Virus record (IMG/VR): IMGVR_UViG_3300007734_000605
Span: 1-34,257 of that record
Direction: 5' to 3' (one strand)
Source of the DNA: a virus
Length of the DNA stretch: 34,257 bases
Under the pieces are notes generated by a model. It ran no database searches. It saw nothing but the letters and a program-made list of their open reading frames with translations, and was not told where the DNA came from. Numbering within the stretch: the stretch's first letter is position 1; each line of letters starts with the position of its first letter. A program made the translations under genes and the position numbers. Below, piece by piece: positions 1 through 8,092 of this stretch.

Positions 1-127
1 AACTAAATCAAATATTTTATCTATTTTGACAGGCTTGGCAAGATTAATATTTAAAGCATTGTTGCACCCTCCTATATCAATGCAGTTGTATTCAATACCC
101 TTTGATTCGTAGTATGTAGATGCAAAT
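1..127. repeat. Left copy of imperfect terminal direct repeat
   Basis: The first 127 bases match the last 127 bases (34131-34257) with six mismatches. The repeat begins exactly at base 1 and its partner ends exactly at the last base, which is what two overlapping ends of a circular or circularly permuted molecule would give. Both copies lie inside the same methyltransferase reading frame (residues 42-83). Five of the six differences leave the protein unchanged; the sixth changes Asn55 to Thr. The copies therefore look like two population variants of one coding sequence rather than an identical physical terminal repeat. Confidence 0.9.
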
Positions 128-249
128 GGTGTAATAGTTCCGTAATCTTTATCAAATAAGTTCTGACTTCCTAATTCAATAACATTAGCAATATTATTAT
201 TATCAATAACTTTATCTATTAATTCTAAACTGAATCCAGTTAATCCCAT
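1..249 (-). CDS. SAM-dependent methyltransferase, N-terminal part (gene split by window ends)
   Basis: This is the first 83 codons of a gene that runs off the left edge and resumes at the right end, giving a joined protein of about 198 residues. Near residues 21-29 the sequence ANVIELGSQ resembles the glycine-containing SAM-binding motif I of class I methyltransferases, and YNCIDIGG (54-61) sits where the second strand with its acidic residue is expected. The ATG at 249-247 overlaps the stop of the upstream glycosyltransferase by one base (TAATG), suggesting translational coupling. Its place after five glycosyltransferases and an FkbM-type methyltransferase suggests a sugar or small-molecule substrate, but the substrate cannot be read from sequence. 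Confidence 0.7.
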   Translation of the reverse strand, partial: MGLTGFSLELIDKVIDNNNIANVIELGSQNLFDKDYGTITPFASTYYESKGIEYNCIDIGGCNNALNINLAKPVKIDKIFDLV

Positions 250-986
250 TATTTTATTCCCTTATTTAAAAAATAAATATTATCTCCATACTCTTTTGTT
301 TCCTGGTGCGGAGGATAGACTAGGTAGCCATAAGGTAGCAATGGTATTGATTCTTTTGCACAAATCAGACTCAATACTGCCTGATCGTGTCGGTGATCTC
401 TAAAGCCTTCTCTGTTGCTTCGTTCATTTTTAAAAGAAACACCATCCAATGAAGCTTGTTTCCATCGTTCAAATATTTCAACTCCTTTTGGATTAGTAAA
501 ATCAAAGATTATAACACAAGCCATAATCTGCTGCATGGTTTCCATTTCTGCATTCGTTACACCCTGCTTCTGTTGTGCAATATCAGAACACCAATTTTTT
601 AAAGGATGCCCTAAATTATCAAATACACAAACACCATATTTTTTAGCGTGGTCAAGTAATTCCTGCGGATGTTTAACCATTCGTATAGTTGAATCTACCC
701 ACACCACTTGCTCATAGCCTTGTTCAATAGCTATCTGAAACATAGCAGGTTTAAATTGATAAGGCACTTCACTATGAGCAGATGCGATAAATTGTTTAGG
801 CTGCGGAAACTTAATTGATTCGCATAGATTAATTTTAACTCCTAAAAATTCAGGGCAGTAGCCATCAAATGAATATAGTAAGTAATCGCCAAGCCACTTG
901 TTCTCGCATGATGCTATCATGTTTAGCATTGCTTCGTTGTAGTTTTCTCGCCCATGCGAACTAAAGGATATTAAACACTGTTTCAT
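249..986 (-). CDS. Putative glycosyltransferase (GT-A-like)
   Basis: The 245-residue protein has no signal peptide or membrane segment. Residues 94-100 (VVWVDST) resemble the metal-binding DxD-type loop of GT-A nucleotide-sugar transferases, preceded by YQFKPAMFQIA (76-86), an arrangement seen in small phage and capsule-locus transferases. DHRHDQAVLSLI (197-208) resembles the catalytic or metal-binding H/D segment of GT8-like enzymes. The start overlaps the upstream FkbM gene by 4 bp (ATGA) and the stop overlaps the next start by one base. It is the last of five transferases in the cassette. The exact family is uncertain; donor and acceptor are unknown. Confidence 0.6.
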   Translation of the reverse strand: MKQCLISFSSHGRENYNEAMLNMIASCENKWLGDYLLYSFDGYCPEFLGVKINLCESIKFPQPKQFIASAHSEVPYQFKPAMFQIAIEQGYEQVVWVDSTIRMVKHPQELLDHAKKYGVCVFDNLGHPLKNWCSDIAQQKQGVTNAEMETMQQIMACVIIFDFTNPKGVEIFERWKQASLDGVSFKNERSNREGFRDHRHDQAVLSLICAKESIPLLPYGYLVYPPHQETKEYGDNIYFLNKGIK

Positions 987-1573
987 CTTGCCATAATTAA
1001 ATTTTCAGCGTTCACATGAACAACTTTAAAGCCTGTAAAGGTACTAATATAATCAATATATTTCTGCGTTTCCTTACCATTTGTTTCAACACAAATCATA
1101 TTACATTTTACTTTATCAAGGTCTATTTGACTAAGAACATCGTAGTCTAAGCCTTCGCAATCAATAGAAATAAAGTCATAAGTATTGTATGGTGATATAC
1201 TTTGAAAAGTTTTAAAATCAAACACCTCCACATCAATAGGCTTGAACTCAAAATCTGTATTCTTCCAGCGTTCCATCTCACTATCAATCAAAGTAGAATA
1301 ATACGTTGGATTAGCGTTCAGCTGAAAGATCCCATTTGATTTGCCTATTGCAATTTCAAAGCAGAATACTTTATCAAATTCTAAACAGTTTTTTTCTAGT
1401 TGCTCAGAAATAGTTGGATGCGGTTCAACGCAACACCCTCCCCATCCTAGTTCAATTAATGCTCTAGTGTTTGATAACTCTTTGCCATCGTAAGCTCCTA
1501 AGTCAAGGAACGTGCCTTGTTTGTCTTTAAAGTGATTTAGGATGTATTTTTCCTCTTGATTTTGTGAGTACAT
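983..1573 (-). CDS. FkbM family methyltransferase
   Basis: The product is a 196-residue SAM-dependent O-methyltransferase of the FkbM type. Motif I is FLDLGAYDG (22-30); VEPHP (49-53) is the FkbM-type acidic loop, and DFISIDCEGLDYDVL (133-147) is the hallmark strand-helix segment of the family. The reading frame is open for six more codons to a TTG, but the ATG at 1573-1571 lies one base after the upstream stop (TAATATG) and gives the family-typical start MYSQNQEEKYIL, so that start is preferred. FkbM proteins often methylate sugars or glycan-linked metabolites, which fits the surrounding glycosyltransferases. The true acceptor is unknown. Confidence 0.85.
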   Translation of the reverse strand: MYSQNQEEKYILNHFKDKQGTFLDLGAYDGKELSNTRALIELGWGGCCVEPHPTISEQLEKNCLEFDKVFCFEIAIGKSNGIFQLNANPTYYSTLIDSEMERWKNTDFEFKPIDVEVFDFKTFQSISPYNTYDFISIDCEGLDYDVLSQIDLDKVKCNMICVETNGKETQKYIDYISTFTGFKVVHVNAENLIMAR

Positions 1574-1574
1574 A

Positions 1575-2150
1575 TTATTTATTTTCAACAAATTTATAAT
1601 GATAAACTGGTTCTGTAATTCTTGATTCTGTTTTTAATACTCCTGAATCATTTATACGTTTCGCCCACTCGTAATCCTCGCCTACTGTAACATTCAGAAA
1701 TTTAAAATCTTTTATTAGTTCTTTTTTCATTGGTGCTATATGGTTCGGAAATCTATCATAAACCTGCAATCCGTTCAAATATTTTACTCCATAGCCAAAG
1801 CCCAGCCCCATATCCCAAAACTTCTGACCATGTCCATTTGTACTCATGTAACCATTAATCGGTATTACATCGGGATTGCTTTCAATAGCTTTTAAAATTA
1901 AACTAATATAATTATTCGCAGGTTCGTCATCGTCATCCATGAATACAGTGTACTTACCTTTAGAATTTTCAATTAGTCTGTTACGCTTTGCCCCTGTTGT
2001 TGATTCTCTATTGTCTTCATCAATTAATATCTCTACCATTCCGAATGCTTGGCAGTCTTTAATCTGCTTGTTTAAAATTGAAACAACATTTAGTAACTGG
2101 TTTGTCCTGCTCTTTAATGTTGGGATTAATATTGATAGCTTAAAGTCCAT
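1575..2150 (-). CDS. Family 2-like glycosyltransferase
   Basis: This 191-residue GT-A enzyme begins with the GT2 nucleotide-binding strand LSILIPTLKSR (5-15). FMDDDDEP (70-77) supplies the acidic DxD metal site, and GEDYEWAKR (157-165) matches the E/D-containing catalytic-base segment of GT2 enzymes. It is shorter than typical GT2 proteins and consists of the catalytic domain only, with no membrane helix, so it is probably cytoplasmic. It overlaps the upstream transferase by 11 bp and is followed directly by the FkbM gene. The family assignment is firm; the sugar and acceptor are not known. Confidence 0.85.
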   Translation of the reverse strand: MDFKLSILIPTLKSRTNQLLNVVSILNKQIKDCQAFGMVEILIDEDNRESTTGAKRNRLIENSKGKYTVFMDDDDEPANNYISLILKAIESNPDVIPINGYMSTNGHGQKFWDMGLGFGYGVKYLNGLQVYDRFPNHIAPMKKELIKDFKFLNVTVGEDYEWAKRINDSGVLKTESRITEPVYHYKFVENK

Positions 2151-2778
2151 AGTTCATTGCTTTGCGTTTATAGTAGGTTGCTTGATCAATAGGGTGAAAG
2201 CTTTCAGTGTATCGATATTGCTCATCATTAAACGCATTCCCATTGGCAGGATGCAAATGTACAAAAATATTTTCATTAATAAATTTATAGCAGTTCAAAA
2301 TCTTTGCAACATCCATAGTTTCGTTGTCGCAATATACAGAATAATAGTCGGGATGGTAAATGTAATTAAATCGTGAGTAATATTCCATTCCTAATATTGA
2401 CAATGAAATAAGCTTATCCCCTGTTGTGCCATCAGGAAAGTGAATACATTGATCCCAATTATTCCCAATAGCATTCATAATGTCGCTGTCAAATCCTTTT
2501 TTTGTAAACATCATATCATCACTCATATTTACAATAATATCAGCATTGCTGTTTAAAATGTATTTGTGTCCCCTGTTAATAGCATCTACCTTGCTTTTAG
2601 ATTCACCTAATAAAACAGTGCATCCATCAAAATTATATTCCTTTAATGTTAGGTCATTGTCATCCACAATAGCCAGTATTTCAAAGTTAGCTGAATCTGA
2701 ATTTTCAATAATAGATTCTACACCTCTGCGAAATAAGGCAGGGCGGGATCGGGATGGATAGTTATATAATATTTTCAT
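2140..2778 (-). CDS. Glycosyltransferase, GT2-like
   Basis: This 212-residue protein has a GT-A-like layout: an N-terminal strand and loop (KILYNYPSRSRP, 2-13), a conserved acidic patch in VDDNDL (38-43), and NMSDDMMF (84-91) as the probable DxD metal site. LHPANGN near residue 175 may form the C-terminal catalytic loop. Similar compact transferases occur in phage genomes and capsule loci. The start overlaps the upstream GT2 gene by 4 bp and the stop overlaps the next gene by 11 bp, so it is translated as part of the same operon. Acceptor and donor are unknown. Confidence 0.7.
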   Translation of the reverse strand: MKILYNYPSRSRPALFRRGVESIIENSDSANFEILAIVDDNDLTLKEYNFDGCTVLLGESKSKVDAINRGHKYILNSNADIIVNMSDDMMFTKKGFDSDIMNAIGNNWDQCIHFPDGTTGDKLISLSILGMEYYSRFNYIYHPDYYSVYCDNETMDVAKILNCYKFINENIFVHLHPANGNAFNDEQYRYTESFHPIDQATYYKRKAMNYGL

Positions 2779-3401
2779 AAGTGAATGTATGTTGTTTTAG
2801 GTTCTTTAAAAAATTTATCCCAGTTATTTTTAACGTGAATTTGCTTTTCTTCATCTGTTATGCTTGATGTGTTACTCTCTGCATAGTCTAAAGAATATAA
2901 ATATTTATGTGTATCCGTTAATGATGTATATTGATGGACTGTAATCCCTGCCTTGTGTATTCTAATGCTGTAATCAGCGTGTTCAAATCCATACATTCCA
3001 TACTTCTCATCGAATGCGCCGACAGCATCAATACATTCTTTGGTCATAAACATAAATACACCTCCGCAATTTGCGTAAACAATGCCATCACCATTAAATC
3101 CTAAAGCATCATGCTCATTGTTTAAATATAGTAAATGCTTGAAACCACTATTAATAAAGAACTCCATCCATCCCTTTTTTATTGGGAAACAATCGTCATC
3201 GAATAGGAATACATAATCACAATCCCTCAAAGCCCTTAGACATTCGTTCTTACGTGCTGCAATCCCCTTCCTGTCTAGGTCTGTATCTTCGGCAATATAA
3301 AGCTTGATGTTATCACCTTGCGTATATTTTAAGTAATTTTCTAGCCAAAGTTTTTTTATCTTTGGTCTGTTGTACGTTGTAACTCCTATCCCTATTGACA
3401 T
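2775..3401 (-). CDS. Family 2 glycosyltransferase
   Basis: This is a 208-residue GT2-type catalytic domain. IGVTTYNRPK (5-14) is the classic N-terminal motif of GT2 enzymes. VFLFDDDCFP (64-73) holds the DxD metal site. AFDEKYGMYGFEHADYS (129-145) contains the E/D-D segment that positions the catalytic base, as in polypeptide-GalNAc-transferase-like GT2 proteins. No membrane segment is present. It overlaps the neighbouring transferase genes by 10 bp upstream and 4 bp downstream. It is one of three GT2-like proteins encoded in a row, which suggests successive additions to one glycan. Confidence 0.85.
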   Translation of the reverse strand: MSIGIGVTTYNRPKIKKLWLENYLKYTQGDNIKLYIAEDTDLDRKGIAARKNECLRALRDCDYVFLFDDDCFPIKKGWMEFFINSGFKHLLYLNNEHDALGFNGDGIVYANCGGVFMFMTKECIDAVGAFDEKYGMYGFEHADYSIRIHKAGITVHQYTSLTDTHKYLYSLDYAESNTSSITDEEKQIHVKNNWDKFFKEPKTTYIHL

Positions 3402-4516
3402 ATAGATTTGTATAATTGATTTCTAATAACATTCACGTTATCCATGTTGTATTTATCCTTAACAGTTTCATGCAAGGATTCTGCTAGTTCCTCCACCCTA
3501 TTAGGATTCAATATTAATGATTTCATAGCTACTCCCCAGCCTTCATTACGTTTGTTAGGACTGATTAAAATAGAGTTGTTGCGTTTACAATCAATGGTAT
3601 AGGGCATCACGTTTGAAACTATTACAGCTTTTTTAAAAAATCCTGCTTCAATTATTTTAATTTGTGATTTGAAGCTGTTAAAATTATGTTCAACTAAAGG
3701 AACCAGTGCAACATCAATCTCATTGTATAGTGTTCCGTATTGAAATACTGATTTGCCCCATAAACGCTTGTATGGTTGCTCGTTTGCAATCTCGTTGCCT
3801 TGTTCTATGTATTCAGATAAATACTTCCTGTAAAGGTCTGATTTGATGTTCTTATATTCGTTGGTGTAAATTACTTCTAAAAATTGATACACCTGGTTAG
3901 CCCCGAAACCTCCTAAGCATAGTTGAAATTTATCACTCTTAACACCTTTAAAAACTTCGTTAAAGCCTTCGTACATCAATCTAATATCTTTATGATGGTA
4001 GATGCCACCAATCCAACCTAAACGCAACCTATCTGAGTTTACTAACTTATTTTGGAATTGAAGTTCTGTTGTATCTATTGAATTAGAAAGTACTTCAACA
4101 TTGTTATTATGTTGTTTTATTCTGTCAGCAAAATGTTCAGTAGTGCAGGTTACATAATCAGCTAGTTCTAAGCCTGTAATCGTTTGCTCTGCTATTTTAT
4201 TATCTTCGTATGCCTTGAATAGTTCGTGTGTTGGATGCAGCTTCCAATAGTCATCAATATCAATTATAACTTTGCAACCTTGTTTTTTGCATCTGTCAAT
4301 TATTTCTTTTGTTTTAAATTGATAGTCTATAATACGCAGGAATGATACTATTTGATAGTCCTTTAATTCCTCATCAGTAACTAAATTAATATCATGGCAG
4401 GGGATTACTTGATACTCACCAGGATAGTTCCTTTCTAAATTAGTGTGTGGAATCAACTGCCTATGGTATGTCAAACCTGTGTGATTAACCTGTGTTACAA
4501 GTAATATTTTTATCAT
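3392..4516 (-). CDS. Family 4-like (GT-B) glycosyltransferase
   Basis: The 374-residue protein has two Rossmann-like halves. The N-terminal half starts MIKILLVTQVNHTG and contains KVIIDIDDYW (82-91). The C-terminal donor-binding half begins LRLGWIGG (164-171) followed by HHKD, and KSQIKIIEAGFFKKAVIVSN (283-302) matches the GT4 segment in which a glutamate and following glycine-rich loop contact the nucleotide sugar. Length is normal for the family. It is the only GT-B fold enzyme in the cassette and the first to be translated. Its start lies inside the 3' end of the sigma-like gene (32-bp overlap). Confidence 0.85.
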   Translation of the reverse strand: MIKILLVTQVNHTGLTYHRQLIPHTNLERNYPGEYQVIPCHDINLVTDEELKDYQIVSFLRIIDYQFKTKEIIDRCKKQGCKVIIDIDDYWKLHPTHELFKAYEDNKIAEQTITGLELADYVTCTTEHFADRIKQHNNNVEVLSNSIDTTELQFQNKLVNSDRLRLGWIGGIYHHKDIRLMYEGFNEVFKGVKSDKFQLCLGGFGANQVYQFLEVIYTNEYKNIKSDLYRKYLSEYIEQGNEIANEQPYKRLWGKSVFQYGTLYNEIDVALVPLVEHNFNSFKSQIKIIEAGFFKKAVIVSNVMPYTIDCKRNNSILISPNKRNEGWGVAMKSLILNPNRVEELAESLHETVKDKYNMDNVNVIRNQLYKSICQ

Positions 4517-5015
4517 TTATATTCTTTATTATTTTTTCTCTTAGTGTGATTATATGCTTCCTTACTGTCTTATATGGTATTTTAGTTCTATTTGCTACCT
4601 CTTGATATGAGCCACATTCAGCGTATATTTCAAGTAACTTAGCAGATGCAGGATAAATATTCTTTGAGTTACAATAGATTACTTCCTTTCTCAATTCTTC
4701 CTCAACATCTATAAAAATACTTTCATCAATTACTTCGTATTCAAACATATCAGCATACACTACCCTGTCCTTATATTGTTTGTTAAATTCGCTGCGTTCA
4801 CTCTTAGCATTGATGTAAATTATTCTAGCAACATACATTCTAAGCCCTCCAGATTCACTTAATGCAATTAATTTATCTTCGTTCATTTCCATTAAGTAAA
4901 GAACTACATATTGAAATAAATCATTGTAAGTATCGCCAATGCCACAAACCTGTTTACAATAGTTTAGGTATTGTTTATCGTTATAAATACCTTCTATTAT
5001 TTTGTTGCGTGTCAT
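4485..5015 (-). CDS. Sigma-70-like transcription factor
   Basis: The 176-residue protein resembles a reduced sigma factor. Residues 14-45 (ending in DLFQYVVLYLMEM) resemble the DLxQExxL helix of sigma region 2, and residues 125-162 contain a region 4-like helix-turn-helix with SYQEVANRTKIPYKTVRKHI (136-155). Between them is a charged linker with no recognised domain. It overlaps the upstream nuclease gene by 4 bp (ATGA) and the downstream glycosyltransferase by 32 bp. Such proteins in Bacteroidota phages are usually annotated as sigma-like regulators. It is a candidate partner for the GGGCA-N16-CTATATTA motif before late genes, though this is inference. It could instead be a plain HTH regulator. 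Confidence 0.65.
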   Translation of the reverse strand: MTRNKIIEGIYNDKQYLNYCKQVCGIGDTYNDLFQYVVLYLMEMNEDKLIALSESGGLRMYVARIIYINAKSERSEFNKQYKDRVVYADMFEYEVIDESIFIDVEEELRKEVIYCNSKNIYPASAKLLEIYAECGSYQEVANRTKIPYKTVRKHIITLREKIIKNINDKNITCNTG

Positions 5016-5476
5016 TTCGCTAAATTAATTAAAAATTTATCGTAATAAATAATAAATTCATCAAAACTATGAACTAACCAATACTGCCCTCCAGCAGCTT
5101 CAATATTCTTTTGATATTTCTTTTGATATTCAGATTGTTTATCCTTCATTTTTACTTCAATCTTTACACTCATTCCCTTTATTGTTGCGCTAATATCAGC
5201 ACTTCCTTTAGTGCTATTGCCAGGAATATATTTGCCACTGCCTATTGTTCTTTGTCTGCCTAATACATCTGTTACAACTATTGAATCATCAATATATCTT
5301 CCTGTTGTTGAAATCCGTTCAGCTTGATGGGATGAGAAGTTAAGAAAATCAACAATACTTTTTGTTAAACCATTTGCAGTCTTATCTGAATACTTAGGTA
5401 TTGGTAGTGCATGATCGGGGAAGTTAGGGTGCTTTTCTTTTAATTTTATCAATGCTAAATCTTTAATTCTTTTCAT
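5012..5476 (-). CDS. VRR-NUC-type (PD-(D/E)XK) nuclease
   Basis: The C-terminal half of this 154-residue protein carries a VRR-NUC/PD-(D/E)XK nuclease signature: KGSADISA (90-97) with Asp94, KIEVKMKDKQSEYQ (105-118) with Glu107, Lys109 and Gln114, then AAGGQYWLV (127-135). These residues bind the metal and cut DNA in this superfamily, which in phages often acts as a Holliday-junction or replication-linked resolvase. The N-terminal 60 residues are not recognised. The gene overlaps the primase-helicase by 14 bp and the sigma-like gene by 4 bp, which supports a role in replication or recombination. Confidence 0.8.
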   Translation of the reverse strand: MKRIKDLALIKLKEKHPNFPDHALPIPKYSDKTANGLTKSIVDFLNFSSHQAERISTTGRYIDDSIVVTDVLGRQRTIGSGKYIPGNSTKGSADISATIKGMSVKIEVKMKDKQSEYQKKYQKNIEAAGGQYWLVHSFDEFIIYYDKFLINLAK

Positions 5477-7694
5477 ATTTATAAATCATTTGTACACTAA
5501 TATTAAGCATTTCTGCAATTTCTCTTTTACTCATGTCGGGATTTACTTTCATTATTTCATTATACTTATCCTTATTACTTTTATTTTCATTATTCTTAAT
5601 AATTTTTTTAGCATCATTTTTTTCTGATGAATCTATCTTTATTTTTTTAGCCATCGAAATAAAATACTTACTTAGTTTTTCAGCCTTTAAAATACTATCT
5701 TTAGAAACTATCATTATGTCATCAAGTCTATTATCGTAATGGCTTAAAGCGTGTATTATCAATGCGAAACGTGGCACGTATGACTTTTGTTTAGGAAGCA
5801 TAGACTTCATGTATTCATTTTCAGTATCATTATTTTGCACGTTGGTAATATCGTTAAATATTCTCTTCCATTCTTTATTAGCATCGTTAGAAAATTTAAC
5901 GATATAAGGCTCTATCTCATTTTCATTATTAAATTTTGTAATTTCAAATTTAACAACTTGAAAAAAAGTAATCATATAATCTGAATACCAGGTCATAACC
6001 TCGTTGCTCATTTCTGCATCATTGTAAGTATCAATCTGCAATTCAGGAAAACAAGTAAGCATCCTATCTATAAATCCATTTTCTTTATTTTCTTCTGTAA
6101 AAAAGTTTGTCAATATGCTTGGCTGTATGCCACCTAATACTGGAATAATAGGACTTTCAACAAATGAACTTTTAGCAGTTTTTCTGTTTAATGCAATGCC
6201 TTTATTTGACCAGGATGATAACCAAAATTCAAGATCAGAACCTGCTCTATATTTATTCATATCTTTAAACCATCCAGCAAGTTCATCCTTAAATACACCT
6301 ATGCTATTCTTATTTTCTTCATGCAGTTCAATCAATGCTTCCTGAGTAATATCATTTACAATGAATTGACTTTTAAACGGTTTTTTTATTTCCTCTGCTA
6401 CATCCTTTTCTTTTTTGTCTAAGTCAATATAAGCTTCATACTTTTGGAACTGCTTAATGTATTTTTTAATTTCTTGATTGTTAATTTTTTGCAATGGAAA
6501 TAAAATATTAGATAGTGATGGTGTTTTACCTATACCAGCCTTACCAACGATACTTATCCATAAATTAACAGATTCAATCCATCCTGTTTTAACTTGTATT
6601 TTCAAGCTATTGCCAACTATTACAGATACCATCCATAGCATAGCGCAGCCCATAAAATCAACTGAACTGTCTAGCGTTTTATTGCATTCTATTAAATAGT
6701 TCTGAATCCTTAGAGGAAATATATCAATAGGAAATTCAATATTTTTTTTATCAAATACTATTTTTTCATTAAGCTGATCAACCTCTTTAATTACTCTGCT
6801 ACCATAACCTTTCAGATATAAATCTTTTGCTGATTCACTCCAGTTTCCGTTGTGATTTTTATATGTGTAGATGGCAAATGGATTAAGCCCCTTTTCATTC
6901 GGATAACAGGTGCCAGTAGTAAATAGGTACATTAACTCTTTATTATTAAAAATATACCCACTATGCGCTGATTCTGCATCGTTGCGCCTTATAACTACCT
7001 TGTCAGAAAGTTTTCTTACAATAGTAAATTCATTTGATATTAAATCCCAGCAGGTATTACGATCATTAAAATCATCCCAAACCTTAATGGAGGAATCAAT
7101 AGCTTGTTTCTCTATTTTTTTATCTATCTTAATTTCCTCTGAAACGTAGTTATAGAACCTAGAACATTCAAACAATACGTTTCTATCTTGTATAGAAATT
7201 TCACTTATTTGCGAATAAGATTTCTTTGATACTTTATTTTCATAAACAAATACATACCCACCATTTCCCCTTGTTTCAATGATAGCTGAGGTGCTATCTT
7301 TTAATTTAGCTATCTTTTGATTCCCCCCTATTTCAGCACATTTATAAAGTATATGATAGCCATTATTTATAGTCTTATAAATGACAAATTTATTATCGAA
7401 ATCATCAATATTGTCTTTAAGAAATAATAAATATTCATTCCAAAAATCTTGTTGCATTTTTAAGGATGGCAATATTTTTAAATCAATATCAATTACTTCA
7501 AGTCCATTGTAACCAGTGCAGATTCCAAAACCTTTTGTAGTATCTAAATGGTAATATTGTTCAAACAATTCTTTAGTGATAGATTCTGTTTGAAATTTCT
7601 TCCATAAAATATTAGGTATCTTTTTTTCTCCAATAGTAATGATGGAAAGTTCTGAGTCAATAAGTCTATTTAATTTTGATAATTCTATCTTCAT
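5463..7694 (-). CDS. Primase-polymerase / DUF3987-type helicase fusion
   Basis: This 743-residue replication protein has three parts. Residues 1-190 resemble the bifunctional primase-polymerase (Prim-Pol) domain: EVIDIDLK (66-73) gives the catalytic aspartates, NNGYHILYK (110-118) the conserved histidine and ETRGNGGYVF (140-149) the glycine-rich loop. Residues about 330-650 match the DUF3987 helicase-like ATPase, with Walker A GKAGIGKTPS (384-393) and a downstream DELAGW segment. The last 25 residues look like a helix-turn-helix (MSKREIAEMLNISVQMIY). It lies behind a 163-base leader with its own promoter and overlaps the nuclease by 14 bp. It is the likely replication initiator or primase-helicase. 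Confidence 0.85.
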   Translation of the reverse strand: MKIELSKLNRLIDSELSIITIGEKKIPNILWKKFQTESITKELFEQYYHLDTTKGFGICTGYNGLEVIDIDLKILPSLKMQQDFWNEYLLFLKDNIDDFDNKFVIYKTINNGYHILYKCAEIGGNQKIAKLKDSTSAIIETRGNGGYVFVYENKVSKKSYSQISEISIQDRNVLFECSRFYNYVSEEIKIDKKIEKQAIDSSIKVWDDFNDRNTCWDLISNEFTIVRKLSDKVVIRRNDAESAHSGYIFNNKELMYLFTTGTCYPNEKGLNPFAIYTYKNHNGNWSESAKDLYLKGYGSRVIKEVDQLNEKIVFDKKNIEFPIDIFPLRIQNYLIECNKTLDSSVDFMGCAMLWMVSVIVGNSLKIQVKTGWIESVNLWISIVGKAGIGKTPSLSNILFPLQKINNQEIKKYIKQFQKYEAYIDLDKKEKDVAEEIKKPFKSQFIVNDITQEALIELHEENKNSIGVFKDELAGWFKDMNKYRAGSDLEFWLSSWSNKGIALNRKTAKSSFVESPIIPVLGGIQPSILTNFFTEENKENGFIDRMLTCFPELQIDTYNDAEMSNEVMTWYSDYMITFFQVVKFEITKFNNENEIEPYIVKFSNDANKEWKRIFNDITNVQNNDTENEYMKSMLPKQKSYVPRFALIIHALSHYDNRLDDIMIVSKDSILKAEKLSKYFISMAKKIKIDSSEKNDAKKIIKNNENKSNKDKYNEIMKVNPDMSKREIAEMLNISVQMIYKYEKN

Positions 7695-7706
7695 ATATAA
7701 AAGTTA

Positions 7707-7808
7707 TGCCCCCATCAAATATCCTGAATGCAACCCGCAAGGAGCAATGGAATACCTTTCAAGGGGCAATATATTAAGTATGTAATTTAGTTTTATCACT
7801 TTGCGGGT
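7707..7808 (-). promoter_or_regulatory. Structured 5' leader with possible pseudoknot
   Basis: On the minus-strand transcript, ACCCGCAA (7808-7801) pairs perfectly with TTGCGGGT (7740-7733). TGCCCC (7768-7763), inside that loop, pairs with GGGGCA (7712-7707) outside it. The order a-b-a'-b' is that of an H-type pseudoknot, with 8 bp and 6 bp helices, the second extendable by one G-U pair. The last strand ends 12 bases before the primase-helicase ATG, so folding could control ribosome access. There is no reading frame of note here. No known riboswitch family was recognised. Confidence 0.45.
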
Positions 7809-7823
7809 GTTTTAATTCGGATG

Positions 7824-7831
7824 CAAATATA
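7824..7831 (-). promoter_or_regulatory. Bacteroidota-type -7 box (TATATTTG)
   Basis: Read on the minus strand, this is TATATTTG, a perfect match to the Bacteroidota TAnnTTTG -7 element. A TTTG at 7849-7846 lies 14 bases upstream, shorter than the usual 17-23 spacing, so the -33 element is doubtful. Transcription from here would give a leader of about 120 bases containing the pseudoknot candidate, then the primase-helicase operon. Confidence 0.5.
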
Positions 7832-7855
7832 GTAAAATAATTTAACAAATGAAAT

Positions 7856-8092
7856 TTATTTTATTTGTTTTGGTTCAGGTGTTATAAATTGCGTTGAAAC
7901 ATAATTACCATCCAAAATATCAACTGCCTTTATAAAGTCAATTTCAAGTTTAGCTGTATTAATTATTACTTGACTTATCCCTGCTATTGCTTTAGCTTTT
8001 TCAATCGTCATTTGGTTGCTTTCGCTATCTTTTAACAGTTCAATTGTTTCAAACAGATGGTCACGTAAGTCTTGTATTTTATTTTTTGCCAT
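7856..8092 (-). CDS. Small conserved-type phage protein, unknown function
   Basis: The 78-residue product is mainly helical by composition and acidic to neutral. A central segment (IEKAKAIAGISQVIINTAKL, 30-49) looks like an amphipathic helix. Proteins of this shape accompany replication genes in Bacteroidota phages, but no function is recognised. The ATG overlaps the end of the HNH-like gene by 14 bp, so it belongs to that transcript. The stop lies 25 bases from the -7 box of the primase-helicase leader. Confidence 0.6.
   Translation of the reverse strand: MAKNKIQDLRDHLFETIELLKDSESNQMTIEKAKAIAGISQVIINTAKLEIDFIKAVDILDGNYVSTQFITPEPKQIK

Noticed and set aside
1939-2376. Plus-strand hydrophobic frame of 145 residues
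   Set aside because: It straddles two confident glycosyltransferase genes on the other strand and looks like a codon-bias shadow.
1-4516. Phage DNA glycosylation system
   Set aside because: No hydroxymethylating, base-synthesis or other hypermodification enzymes were found, so the cassette more likely acts on protein or surface glycan.
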